A stretch of 64,000 bases of DNA from Devosia crocina (GTDB lineage: Bacteria; Pseudomonadota; Alphaproteobacteria; Rhizobiales; Devosiaceae): positions 1,178,001-1,242,000 of the forward strand of contig NZ_FPCK01000001.1 of the NCBI RefSeq assembly GCF_900116545.1. The letters are read 5' to 3'. The notes beneath the pieces were generated by a model. It was not told where the DNA came from, made no database searches, and was given only the letters and a program-made list of their open reading frames with translations. Both the position numbers and the translations under genes were made by a program. Shown here piece by piece: positions 32,731 through 40,810 of the stretch; position 1 is the first letter of the stretch, and each line of letters opens with the position of its first letter.

Positions 32731-33725
32731 CTCGCGTTCGCCTGCTTCCCGTCGTCATTCTGCTGATCGGGGCACTTCTGGTGCTCAAGGTGTTCGGCCT
32801 CGTGACGCAGGGTCACTATGTGCTCTCCGGCCCTAGCCAGGCTCTGGCGGCCGGAGGTGGCGGCGGTGGCGGGCATGGCGAAGCGGCCCAGCCCTCGGCC
32901 ACGACGACGCTGCAGCAGCCGACCCTTTCCGATGCCGCGCCGACGCTTGCCAATACGACCCCAACGCTCGGGGAACAGGCGGCAGATGGTGGCCACGGGG
33001 CGCCGGCTAGCGGCGGGCATGGTGCGCCCGCGGATGCGGGGGATGGTGAAGAAGCTGCGGAAGCCGGACACGATGCGCCTGAACATGGTGGCGGGCATGG
33101 CGGCAGCAATCCGGTCGCCGAATTCAATGCCTGTGCGCCGCGTCCGGTGGGTGAGGGCAGTGAAGCCGGGCAGCTGACGGTGATGGCGGGGGATTGTCCG
33201 CCGCTGCTCGATGCGCGTCCGCAGATGGCAACGCCGGCCGGCAATGTCGAGATCGGGGCGAGCGACCCTACGCTGACCGAGCAGGTGCTGCTCGATCGCC
33301 TGGCCGCGCGCCGCGGCGAACTCGAATCCTACGAGCAGGAACTGGCAATGCGGGCCTCGCTGATCGATGCCGCGGAAAAGCGGGTCGACGAGCGGACCTC
33401 GACGCTGGCAGCGCTCGAAGCGCAGATCGCAACGCTCGTGGAAGAGCGCAAGCGGCTCGAAGAGGAGCAGTTCACCTCGATTGTGTCGATGTATCAGACG
33501 ATGAAGCCCAAGGATGCCGCCAGCATTTTCGACGCGCTCGAGATCGATGTGCTGGTTCGAGTGGCCAAGATGATGCCGCCGCGCAAGATGGCGCCGATCC
33601 TAGCGGCCATGAGCACGGCGCGGGCGCAGGAGCTGACGGTGCGACTCGCAGCAGAGACCAGCGAGAATCCGGAAAGGATGGGCGCGGCCGATCTTGCAGC
33701 GCTGCCCCAGATCGTCGGGCAGTGA
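32727..33725 (+). CDS. motE: MotE family motility protein
   Basis: Periplasmic-type flagellar protein, in rhizobia proposed to chaperone the MotC motor part. It has 332 residues: an N-terminal membrane anchor (about 5-26), a long Gly/Ala/His-rich linker (about 40-125, with many HGG motifs), a coiled coil (about 195-250, RLAARRGELESYEQELAMRASLIDAAEKRVDERTS...), and the MgtE-N-like domain EQFTSIVSMYQTMKPKDAASIFDALEIDVLVRVAKMMPPRKMAPILAAM. The histidine-rich linker is unusually long and could bind metal. A terminator follows. Confidence 0.85.
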   Translation: MTRVRLLPVVILLIGALLVLKVFGLVTQGHYVLSGPSQALAAGGGGGGGHGEAAQPSATTTLQQPTLSDAAPTLANTTPTLGEQAADGGHGAPASGGHGAPADAGDGEEAAEAGHDAPEHGGGHGGSNPVAEFNACAPRPVGEGSEAGQLTVMAGDCPPLLDARPQMATPAGNVEIGASDPTLTEQVLLDRLAARRGELESYEQELAMRASLIDAAEKRVDERTSTLAALEAQIATLVEERKRLEEEQFTSIVSMYQTMKPKDAASIFDALEIDVLVRVAKMMPPRKMAPILAAMSTARAQELTVRLAAETSENPERMGAADLAALPQIVGQ

Positions 33726-33736
33726 GTCAACAAACA

Positions 33737-33770
33737 GGCCCGCAGCGTTGAAACTGCGGGCCTTTTTCTT
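33737..33770 (+). terminator. Rho-independent terminator after motE
   Basis: GGCCCGCAG and CTGCGGGCC pair around an 8-base loop and are followed by TTTTTCTTTT. Confidence 0.9.
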
Positions 33771-33807
33771 TTCTCCTTGCCGAATTCACCGCGCAGGGCG
33801 CCCGCCT

Positions 33808-33824
33808 GTAATCGGGTGTTAAGC
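33808..33824 (+). promoter_or_regulatory. CtrA-like box upstream of the large TPR gene
   Basis: GTAA-TCGGGTG-TTAAGC, one mismatch in the first half-site and one after TTAA. It lies 95 bases before the chosen start. A GAACCC/GGGTTC hairpin is at 33867-33882 in the leader. Confidence 0.35.
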
Positions 33825-33918
33825 ATGCCCGACTAGGCTGGGGTCAGTTCTAGTCACCGTCATTTCGAACCCAGAAGGGTTCTAGGGGAAATGCGGTTTG
33901 CGTCGGGCAGGTGAAGCC

Positions 33919-36900
33919 GTGAAAGTCACGTTCAACAAGGGTTGGCTCCGGCCTCGGAACCGTCTGGCCGCCGCCTTTCTCTCGGCGAGCGTGTTGTCGC
34001 TCTCGGTGGCTATGGCGGCCGCGCAGGAGCAGGCCCAGTTTTTTGCCACACAGGAAGACGGCTTCGGCCGGGTGGTGGTGAGTTTTCCCGATCTTGACGA
34101 GATGCCCGAATATGCCATGCGCATGAGCAATGGCGTGTTGTCGCTCGACTTTGCCGAGCCGGTGTCGATGGTGCTGCCCGATGTCACGGCCATCATGCCC
34201 GAATATCTTTCGGTGGCGCGGATCGATCCCAATGGGACGGGGCTGCGCATGGGATTGCGCACGACCCTCAACTTCAATCGCACCGAAGCCGGCACCAAGC
34301 TGTTTATCGACCTGCTGCCGCCGGACTGGCAGGGGCCGCCGCCGGCGCTGCCGCCGGACGTGATTGCGGAGATGGAGCAAAAGCGGGCACGGGTGGCCCT
34401 GCGTGCGGACCAGGCGCGCAAGGCGCGCGTGGTGGCCGAAGAAAACCCAAGGGCGAGCCTGCGCATCGGGCATAATCCAACCTTCCTGCGCCTTCAGTTC
34501 GACTGGACCATCCCCACTGCAGGCGTATTCGAGCAGACTGGCGAACAGGGTGCGCTCGACTTCGAGTGGCCCGTAGATATCGACCTGCGCGAACTCGAAA
34601 CGGCGCTGCCGGCCGAAATTGTGTCGGTGAAGAACACGGTTACGGCCGATGGGAGCGAAGTAGGCCTGCGCTTTGCCAAGGGCGTGACGCCGCGCTTTTT
34701 CGCAACAGGGCCCGGGCAATATGTGCTCGATATCGATCTCGAGGGTCGAGAACTGCCACAGATCGCAGCGGCATCGCTCGCTGCAGGGCTGCCTGCGGTG
34801 TCCCACAACGAGGGGGGAGAGGTTACAAGCGCTGCCCGTGCCCTAGCGCCGCTCGATGCGGTTGCGCCCTCGGAAATCACGCCATTCGTCACCATGCTCG
34901 GCAGCACGGTGCGCGTAGTGTTCCCCTTCGAGCAGGATACCCCGGCAGCCGTGTTCCGGCGGGGCGACTCGGTGTGGATGGTGTTCGACACGCTCAGCGG
35001 CATCCGCGTTCCCGACGATCTCAAGGATCTCTCGGTGATTTCGCGCGAGTTTGTCGCCAACACTTCGGGCAATACGCAGGTGGTGCGGATCGATCTGGCG
35101 CAGGATCGTCTCGCCACGCTCGGCTCGGAAGGCCAAGCCTGGGTGCTGTCGCTGGGCGATGTAATGATGGCGCCGACCGAGCCCATGGCGCTCAACCGCC
35201 GTCGCGACATGCGCGGCGAATTCGAGATGGTCGCCGATGTGGTGCGACCCGGCCGGGTCCATGATTTTCAGGATCCACTGGTGGGCGATACGCTCAAGGT
35301 CGTGACGGCCTATCCGCCTGCGCGCGGCATCACCCGATCGCTCGACTATGTCGATTTCACCGCCATGCAGAGTGTGCATGGTCTGGTGGTGCGGCCCAAG
35401 GCCGAGCATCTTGAGGTAGCGCTCGACAATGCCGAGGCGGTGATTTCGGTTCACGATGGGTTGCAGGTGTCTTCGACCGACACCCTGCGGCAGGACCTCT
35501 CCTCCATGGTGCCGAGCCAGCGCGCCAGCTTCATCGATTTCGATCCGCTGGTGCAGCCCAATCCGGGTCTCTTCAGCGCCGAGCGCGGAAAGCTGGAGAC
35601 GGCGGCTGCGGCAAGCGAGGGGCGGGCCCGCGACGCCGCCCGGCTCGATCTCGCCAATTACCTGACCGCCAATGGACTTGCGCATGAGGCCATCGGCATC
35701 CTGCGGGTAATGGAAAGCACGGTGCGCAACGAGGACCTGCTCAACAAGGTGCATCTCAGCGGAGCTGTCGCCAGCATCGTCGCCGGACGGCCGCGCGACG
35801 CGCTCGTGCATCTTGATCAGGCGGCGCTGGATCAGGATATCGATGCGCTGTTCTGGCGGGCGATTGCCCGATCGCACAACGGCGACTTCCGCGGTGCACG
35901 GGCCGACGCGATCCAGGCCTATTCGATCATCGACACTTATGCGCCCTGGGCGCGCGAGATGTTTCTTCTCGCGGCAACCCGTGCTGCCGTCGAGGAGCAC
36001 TATGCGGATCAGGCGCGGGAGATGATCGGCGACGTGGTCTTTGCTTCGCTTTCGGAGAACCAGGTTGCCGAATTCAACCTGCTTTCGGGGCGCATCGCGG
36101 AGGCCGAAGGGCGTCTGCAATCAGCGGTCGACACCTATGGGCAGGTGATCGCCTCGGAACAGCGCCAGTGGCGGGCCGAGGCGGTGTACCGGACCCTGCA
36201 AATTCTCGATCAGGAAGGGCGGCTCGATGTGGCGCGCGGGGCGCAGACCCTTGCGGCCGAAGCGCTGCTCTGGCGGGGCGATGCGCTGGAAGCCTCGATG
36301 CAGGGCATGCTGGCCGATCTCTATTTCCGACAGGGGCAGTATCGGCAGGGTTTCGAATCGGTGATGGCGGCGGTAGCCAGCGATCCCGAGAGCAACCAGG
36401 TTCAGGCACTGAGCGACCGTGCGCAGGGCATGTTCAACGACCTGTTCCTCAACGGACTGGCCGATTCCGTCGGCCCGGTCGAGGCGCTGAGCATCTACTA
36501 CGATTTCCAGCAGCTGACGCCGCCGGGCGCCCGCGGCGACGAAATGATCCGCAATCTGGCGCGCCGGCTGGTGCGGGTAGATTTGCTGCCGCAGGCTGCA
36601 GAACTGTTGCAGTATCAGCTCGATAACCGCCTGCGCGGAGTGGCGCGCACCCAGGTCGCCTCGGATCTTGCGGTGATCTATCTGGCCGAGCACAAGCCGG
36701 CCGAAGCCATGCGCGTGCTGATCGACACGAGGCTGCCGGATCTGCCGGAATCGCTGACGCGCCAGAGGCGAATTCTTGAAGCACGCGCGATGCTCGACGG
36801 TGGCCGCGACCAGCTGGCGCTTGATCTTCTGCGCGACATGAGCGGGCAGGATGTTGAGCTGATGCGCATCGACGCGCATTGGAGCGCCAAGCGCTATGCG

Positions 36901-37278
36901 CAGGCAGGGCAGATGATCGAAGCGCTTTATGGCAGTTCGCCAGCGGGCGTTCCGCTTGCAAAGCCCGCGCGCATGGCCCTGCTGCAGGCCGGGGTCGGCT
37001 ATGTGATGACCAATGACCCAAGCGGACTGGCGCGCCTGCGCAGCAAATATGCCGATGCCATGGTGGCTTCCCCGGAATGGCCGATGTTCGACTACATCAC
37101 CGGTCCGGTGCAGGCCAACAGCACCGAGTTCCGCCAGGTTGCGGCGCAGATCGCTTCGGTCGACGGGCTCGAGACCTTTCTTGCGGCTTATCGGGAAACC
37201 TATGAGGGGCAGGGGGCGCTGACGCCGGTTTCGGCCGGCGACGAGGCCCCGGGCGATGTTGCGGCGCTGACTGAGTAG
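33919..37278 (+). CDS. Large secreted TPR-repeat protein in the flagellar cluster
   Basis: 1119 residues from GTG at 33919, with AGGTGAAG about 5 bases upstream; a TTG at 33898 would add 7 residues. Signal peptide at about 1-36 (LAAAFLSASVLSLSVAMAAAQE). Residues about 45-530 are beta-rich with repeated AMIN-like patterns such as GFGRVVVSFPD and FLRLQFDWTIP; residues about 560-1010 are helical repeats (NYLTANGLAHEAIGILRVM, RPRDALVHLDQAALDQDIDALFWRAIA). The organisation suggests a peptidoglycan-contacting scaffold. It stands between motE and fliP with a CtrA-like box. No recognised gene name; role inferred. Confidence 0.75.
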   Translation: MKVTFNKGWLRPRNRLAAAFLSASVLSLSVAMAAAQEQAQFFATQEDGFGRVVVSFPDLDEMPEYAMRMSNGVLSLDFAEPVSMVLPDVTAIMPEYLSVARIDPNGTGLRMGLRTTLNFNRTEAGTKLFIDLLPPDWQGPPPALPPDVIAEMEQKRARVALRADQARKARVVAEENPRASLRIGHNPTFLRLQFDWTIPTAGVFEQTGEQGALDFEWPVDIDLRELETALPAEIVSVKNTVTADGSEVGLRFAKGVTPRFFATGPGQYVLDIDLEGRELPQIAAASLAAGLPAVSHNEGGEVTSAARALAPLDAVAPSEITPFVTMLGSTVRVVFPFEQDTPAAVFRRGDSVWMVFDTLSGIRVPDDLKDLSVISREFVANTSGNTQVVRIDLAQDRLATLGSEGQAWVLSLGDVMMAPTEPMALNRRRDMRGEFEMVADVVRPGRVHDFQDPLVGDTLKVVTAYPPARGITRSLDYVDFTAMQSVHGLVVRPKAEHLEVALDNAEAVISVHDGLQVSSTDTLRQDLSSMVPSQRASFIDFDPLVQPNPGLFSAERGKLETAAAASEGRARDAARLDLANYLTANGLAHEAIGILRVMESTVRNEDLLNKVHLSGAVASIVAGRPRDALVHLDQAALDQDIDALFWRAIARSHNGDFRGARADAIQAYSIIDTYAPWAREMFLLAATRAAVEEHYADQAREMIGDVVFASLSENQVAEFNLLSGRIAEAEGRLQSAVDTYGQVIASEQRQWRAEAVYRTLQILDQEGRLDVARGAQTLAAEALLWRGDALEASMQGMLADLYFRQGQYRQGFESVMAAVASDPESNQVQALSDRAQGMFNDLFLNGLADSVGPVEALSIYYDFQQLTPPGARGDEMIRNLARRLVRVDLLPQAAELLQYQLDNRLRGVARTQVASDLAVIYLAEHKPAEAMRVLIDTRLPDLPESLTRQRRILEARAMLDGGRDQLALDLLRDMSGQDVELMRIDAHWSAKRYAQAGQMIEALYGSSPAGVPLAKPARMALLQAGVGYVMTNDPSGLARLRSKYADAMVASPEWPMFDYITGPVQANSTEFRQVAAQIASVDGLETFLAAYRETYEGQGALTPVSAGDEAPGDVAALTE

Positions 37279-37333
37279 GGTGGCGCTACGTCTTTGCCCC
37301 CTCTGTGGCGACCCGAGATCGTTGGCGGCATGG

Positions 37334-37356
37334 ACCACCCGGACAGGCCGGGTGGT
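37334..37356. terminator. Stem-loop between the convergent TPR and fliP genes
   Basis: ACCACCCGG and CCGGGTGGT form a perfect 9-bp stem around a 5-base loop between two convergent stops. No T-tract on either side; probably a bidirectional transcript-end structure. Confidence 0.45.
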
Positions 37357-37392
37357 GACGGCGGCGAAGGGGACGATGACGGTGACAGTGGG

Positions 37393-38202
37393 CTAAGCCG
37401 TGAAACTTCGGACCAGTGAGCCGACGACAAGATACCAGCCGTCCACGAGGACGAAGAAGATCAGCTTGAACGGCAGGGAGATGACCACGGGCGGAAGCAT
37501 CATCATGCCCATGCTCATCAGGACCGAGGCCACCACCATGTCGATGATGACAAAGGGCAGAAACAGCAGGAAGCCGATTTCGAAGGCGCGGCGCAGCTCG
37601 GAAATGAGGAAGGCCGGGATCAGCAGCTGGAGCGGGATGGCTTCGGGCGTGGCCGGAATATCGGCTTCGGTGAGATCGTAGAAAAGCTGCAGGTCCTGCT
37701 CGCGGACATTGGCGCGCATGAAGGCGTGGAGCGGCGCGGTGGTCGGTTCAAAGGCCTCGGAAATTTCGAGTTCGCCCGCAAGCACCGGCGCGATGCCGTT
37801 GTCGTAGCTTTGCTGCAGCGTGGGCTGCATGATGAAGAAGGTCAGAAACAGCGCCAGCGAGATCATCACCGAATTGGGCGGGGCGGTCTGCAGACCGATG
37901 GCCGTGCGCAGAAGCGAGAGCACGACCACGATGCGCGTGAAGCTCGTGACCATGACGAGGATCGACGGGGCCAGCGACAGGACGGTGATGAGGCCGATAA
38001 GCTGAATGGCGCGCTCGGTAATCGCCGTATCGTCGCCAAAGCCGATCGAGAGATCCTGCGCATGCGCAAGGCCGGTCGCGAGAAGGCTGAGGCCAACGGC
38101 GAGGCAGAGCCCGGCTATGGCGCCTTTGCCGAGGCGCCTGGGCTTCGCGTCAGTTTCGATTGGCTTCGCTTGGGGTATCGTGGTCACGCCCTGCGCCTTC
38201 AT
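37393..38202 (-). CDS. fliP: Flagellar export gate protein FliP
   Basis: Core subunit of the FliP5-FliQ4-FliR1 type III export gate. It has 269 residues from ATG at 38202. Signal-like first segment (GAIAGLCLAVGLSLLATGLAHAQ), then family motifs LIGLITVLSLAPSILVMVTSFTRIVVVLSLLR, APPNSVMISLALFLTFFIMQP, and SELRRAFEIGFLLFLPFVIIDMVVASVLMSMGMMMLPP. No start codon exists between the fliO stop (38150) and the mature region, so the genes must overlap by about 53 bases. Unusually it is split from fliQ-fliR and lies on the opposite strand. Confidence 0.94.
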   Translation of the reverse strand: MKAQGVTTIPQAKPIETDAKPRRLGKGAIAGLCLAVGLSLLATGLAHAQDLSIGFGDDTAITERAIQLIGLITVLSLAPSILVMVTSFTRIVVVLSLLRTAIGLQTAPPNSVMISLALFLTFFIMQPTLQQSYDNGIAPVLAGELEISEAFEPTTAPLHAFMRANVREQDLQLFYDLTEADIPATPEAIPLQLLIPAFLISELRRAFEIGFLLFLPFVIIDMVVASVLMSMGMMMLPPVVISLPFKLIFFVLVDGWYLVVGSLVRSFTA

Positions 38203-38809
38203 TGGCCAGCTTTGTTGTTTCCTCATTAACTGAGTCGGCGTAGTGCGCGGGCGAAATGTCGGCGCTATGCACTGCTGGAGCAGCATCGGGATTGCCGACC
38301 GGACGCAGGAGGCCCGTGTGGCGGAGCGAACGGGGCGCGGGTTCCCTGGTGCGATTGGCTTCGCGCGCCCGATCGATGGCGGCGCCATGACCGGCTGCCG
38401 CGCTTGCCGGGGGGATGGCGACCTTGGGCTCGCTTGTCTGCGATGGGCGGCGTCCATTAGCGATAGGCATCTGGCGGCGCGTGGGCTGGGTAGCGGTCTC
38501 TTCGGGCGGAACGATGCCGCTTTCGATCACCACATCCTGCGGGCCGCCGACCAGAATCAGATGTTCCACATCGTCGCGGCGCACCATCAGCAATTGCCGC
38601 TTCTGATCCAGAACCAGGCTATCAACAATGCCGAGGCGCCGATTGCGCCCGCGCACGCCATTGCTGGACACGCGGAACACCAGCTTGAGCAGCCAGACGC
38701 CCAGGACGATGAGGACGAGCACGATCCCGAGGGCGAACAATGCGGTGAGAAGCGCATTTTCGGTGCCGCCGAACAGGCTGGTGAGAAAGTTCACTGATTC
38801 TAACTCCAC
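38150..38809 (-). CDS. fliO: FliO-like flagellar biosynthesis protein
   Basis: Helps assemble or stabilise FliP. It has 219 residues: one N-terminal membrane segment (about 20-43, LTALFALGIVLVLIVLGVWLLKLVF), the FliO domain NRRLGIVDSLVLDQKRQLLMVRRDDVEHLILVGGPQDVVIESGI, and a long disordered Pro/Ala/Arg-rich tail. The 3' end overlaps fliP by about 53 bases. Divergent from flgB; the shared 160-base region contains a CtrA-type box. Confidence 0.88.
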   Translation of the reverse strand: MELESVNFLTSLFGGTENALLTALFALGIVLVLIVLGVWLLKLVFRVSSNGVRGRNRRLGIVDSLVLDQKRQLLMVRRDDVEHLILVGGPQDVVIESGIVPPEETATQPTRRQMPIANGRRPSQTSEPKVAIPPASAAAGHGAAIDRAREANRTREPAPRSLRHTGLLRPVGNPDAAPAVHSADISPAHYADSVNEETTKLANEGAGRDHDTPSEANRN

Positions 38810-38903
38810 AGAAGACTTGGGTGATTCTGGCGGGCATTTTCTGCCCAGTCAAACCGGCCGGACTGCATTATGCGAGGCATATTAGGACAGTATGACTGCT
38901 CGA

Positions 38904-38920
38904 TTAACGCTTCTTTAACC
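38904..38920. promoter_or_regulatory. CtrA box in the fliO-flgB divergent promoter
   Basis: TTAA-CGCTTCT-TTAACC, an exact match to TTAA-N7-TTAACC. The reverse strand also reads TTAA-N7-TTAA, so it could serve both genes. GGGCAGGATTTGCC follows six bases later at 38927-38940, nearly identical to the motif behind the fliX box. Confidence 0.65.
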
Positions 38921-38969
38921 ACAAATGGGCAGGATTTGCCCAGATAGCTGGACTCAAGGGGTGGCGAGA

Positions 38970-39377
38970 ATGGGGCTGATGGACATGCCGGTGTTTGCGG
39001 CATTGACGGACAAGATGCGCTGGCATCAGGCCCGGCAAGGCGTCTTGGCCGAGAACGTCGCCAATGCCGACAATCCCGGCTTCAAGGGCAGGGACCTCAA
39101 GCAGTACAGCTTCGAGGACCGGTTCACCGTGGTGACGAGCCAGCCGGTGTCGACCCGGGTGACCCAGCCCAAGCACTATTCCACCTCGATCGGCGGCAAT
39201 ACCAGCTTTGCTGACCAGAGAATGGTGAATTTCGAAGTGACGCCAAAGGGTAACGGCATCACGCTCGAGGACGAGATGATGAAGGTGACCACCAATATGA
39301 TGGATTACCAGGCCGCGACCTCGCTTTACCAGAAGTCGGTGAAGATCCTGCGCACCGCGCTCGGCAAGACAGCTTAA
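38970..39377 (+). CDS. flgB: Flagellar proximal rod protein FlgB
   Basis: First rod subunit. It has 135 residues from ATG at 38970 (MGLMDMPVFAALTDKMRWHQARQGVLAENVANADNPGFKGRD); an upstream in-frame ATG at 38925 falls within the promoter. C-terminal helix MMKVTTNMMDYQAATSLYQKSVKILRTALGK. First gene of flgB-flgC-fliE. Confidence 0.95.
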   Translation: MGLMDMPVFAALTDKMRWHQARQGVLAENVANADNPGFKGRDLKQYSFEDRFTVVTSQPVSTRVTQPKHYSTSIGGNTSFADQRMVNFEVTPKGNGITLEDEMMKVTTNMMDYQAATSLYQKSVKILRTALGKTA

Positions 39378-39392
39378 GGAAGGACCTGGAGC

Positions 39393-39803
39393 ATGGATTT
39401 CAATACCTCTATCGGCATTGCTGCGACAGGCCTGCACGCCCAGTCCGCCCGCATGCGGATCATCGCCGAAAACATCGCCAACGCCGATTCCACCGCAACG
39501 ACGGCCGGGGGCGAGCCCTATCGCCGTCGCGTTCCGACCTTTGAAACGGTGATGAACCAGGAGCTTGGCGGGCGCGTCGTGACAATGGGCAAGCTGGCCC
39601 TCGACCAGTCCGACTTCAACAACCGCTATGAACCGGGTCATCCGGCAGCCGACCAGAACGGCTATGTCCAATATCCCAACGTCAACACGCTGATCGAGAC
39701 GATGGACATGCGCGAGGCCCAGCGCAGCTATGAGGCCAACCTCAATGTGGTTTCCATTTCTCGCCAGATGCTCGGGCAGACGCTCGACATCCTGCGCGGC
39801 TGA
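39393..39803 (+). CDS. flgC: Flagellar proximal rod protein FlgC
   Basis: Rod subunit of 136 residues. MDFNTSIGIAATGLHAQSARMRIIAENIANADSTATTAGGEPYRRRVP at the N-terminus; GYVQYPNVNTLIETMDMREAQRSYEANLNVVSISRQMLGQTLDIL at the C-terminus. It is 15 bases after flgB and 19 bases before fliE. Confidence 0.97.
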   Translation: MDFNTSIGIAATGLHAQSARMRIIAENIANADSTATTAGGEPYRRRVPTFETVMNQELGGRVVTMGKLALDQSDFNNRYEPGHPAADQNGYVQYPNVNTLIETMDMREAQRSYEANLNVVSISRQMLGQTLDILRG

Positions 39804-39822
39804 TCCTTAGGAGTTCACCCCG

Positions 39823-40314
39823 ATGGCCTCGACGCCGTTCAACATCGCCGCGACGGCCTATGGCAATGCCAGCCGCCTTGCGACCCAGCCTTTCCGTCCC
39901 GAAGCCGAAACCGCAATCGCAGGCGTCGCATCGGGTCCGAACTTTGCTCAGATGCTGGCTCAATCGGTGCAGGGCGTCGTCGAGACGCGGGCCGCCGACC
40001 CCTCCGCCATGGCTTCGCTCGGCGATGCGGCGAGCCGCATGCTTTCGCAGGCCGCCCAGCCAGGCGCGCAACTGGGCTCGGCAACCGGGCAGCCGGGTGG
40101 CGATTTCGCCCAGATTCTGGCGCAATCGGTGCAGGGCGTGGTCGATAATGGCCGTGCCGCGGACCGGATGGCCATCGACATGGTCAACGGCAAGGCCAAT
40201 GTGGTCGACATGGTGACGGCCCTGAGTCAGACCGAATTCGCGATTGAAAGCATTGTGACGATCAGGGACCGGGTGATCCAGTCTTACGAGCAGATCATGA
40301 GCATGCCGATCTAA
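39823..40314 (+). CDS. fliE: Flagellar hook-basal body protein FliE with an internal duplication
   Basis: Joins the MS ring to the rod. The C-terminal half (KANVVDMVTALSQTEFAIESIVTIRDRVIQSYEQIMSMPI) is a normal FliE. At 163 residues it is about 55 longer than usual, because a segment FAQxLAQSVQGVVxxxRAAD occurs twice, at residues 41-59 and 95-114. The same repeat is visible in DNA at 39943-39999 and 40105-40164, sharing an 18-base core around CAATCGGTGCAGGGCGT. fliQ follows after a 229-base gap. Confidence 0.93.
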   Translation: MASTPFNIAATAYGNASRLATQPFRPEAETAIAGVASGPNFAQMLAQSVQGVVETRAADPSAMASLGDAASRMLSQAAQPGAQLGSATGQPGGDFAQILAQSVQGVVDNGRAADRMAIDMVNGKANVVDMVTALSQTEFAIESIVTIRDRVIQSYEQIMSMPI

Positions 40315-40353
40315 GGTTGATTGGTGGGGCAGGGGCCGACTGACAGGCATTTA

Positions 40354-40391
40354 CCCCTCACCCTTGACCCTCTCCCCATAGCGGCGAGGGG
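40354..40391. repeat. Intergenic C/G-rich repeat between fliE and fliQ
   Basis: CCCCTC and GAGGGG arms flank CCTCTCCCC-type sequence in a 229-base gap. It resembles the repeats at 17672-17691 and 60400-60417. Confidence 0.35.
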
Positions 40392-40543
40392 ACTGGGGTT
40401 ATGGTCTCGCGGGCAATGGACCTTTGTCCGGAGTGATGCCCACAGCCATCAATGGTGGGGCGCCGTTAACACTTCGGCAATCATTCGCTCCGGATTCGGG
40501 AATCAGCTACCATCGGCGGCGTGACTGGATAAGGATCGCTGTC

Positions 40544-40810
40544 GTGACCGGCGCCGAAGTACTCGACATTGCCAGCCAGGGCATCTGGACCCTGATCATC
40601 GTGTCGCTGCCGATGATGCTCGTGGGGCTGGTGGTGGGCGTTGTGATCGCGCTGTTTCAGGCGCTGACGCAAATCCAGGAAATGACCCTGGTCTTCGTGC
40701 CCAAGATCATCGCCATCTTCGTGACCATGCTGCTGACCCTGCCCTTTCTCGGCGCGACCATGGCGCAGTACATGAACCGGGTGGTGGACATGATCATCGT
40801 CGGTGGCTGA
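40544..40810 (+). CDS. fliQ: Flagellar export gate protein FliQ
   Basis: Two-helix membrane subunit of the export gate. It has 88 residues from GTG at 40544, with AAGGA about 9 bases upstream; an open frame to 40424 adds non-homologous residues. Family motifs: GAEVLDIASQGIWTLIIVSLPMMLVGLVVGVVIALFQALTQIQEMTLVFVPKI. Its stop overlaps the fliR start (TGATG). Confidence 0.96.
   Translation: MTGAEVLDIASQGIWTLIIVSLPMMLVGLVVGVVIALFQALTQIQEMTLVFVPKIIAIFVTMLLTLPFLGATMAQYMNRVVDMIIVGG

Noticed and set aside
34843-36120. Minus-strand open frames opposite the TPR gene
   Set aside because: Antisense shadows with repetitive Arg/His-rich sequence.
38880-38900. GG-N10-GC site upstream of flgB that could be a sigma-54 promoter
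   Set aside because: Only the invariant GG and GC match; the CtrA box nearby is much better.
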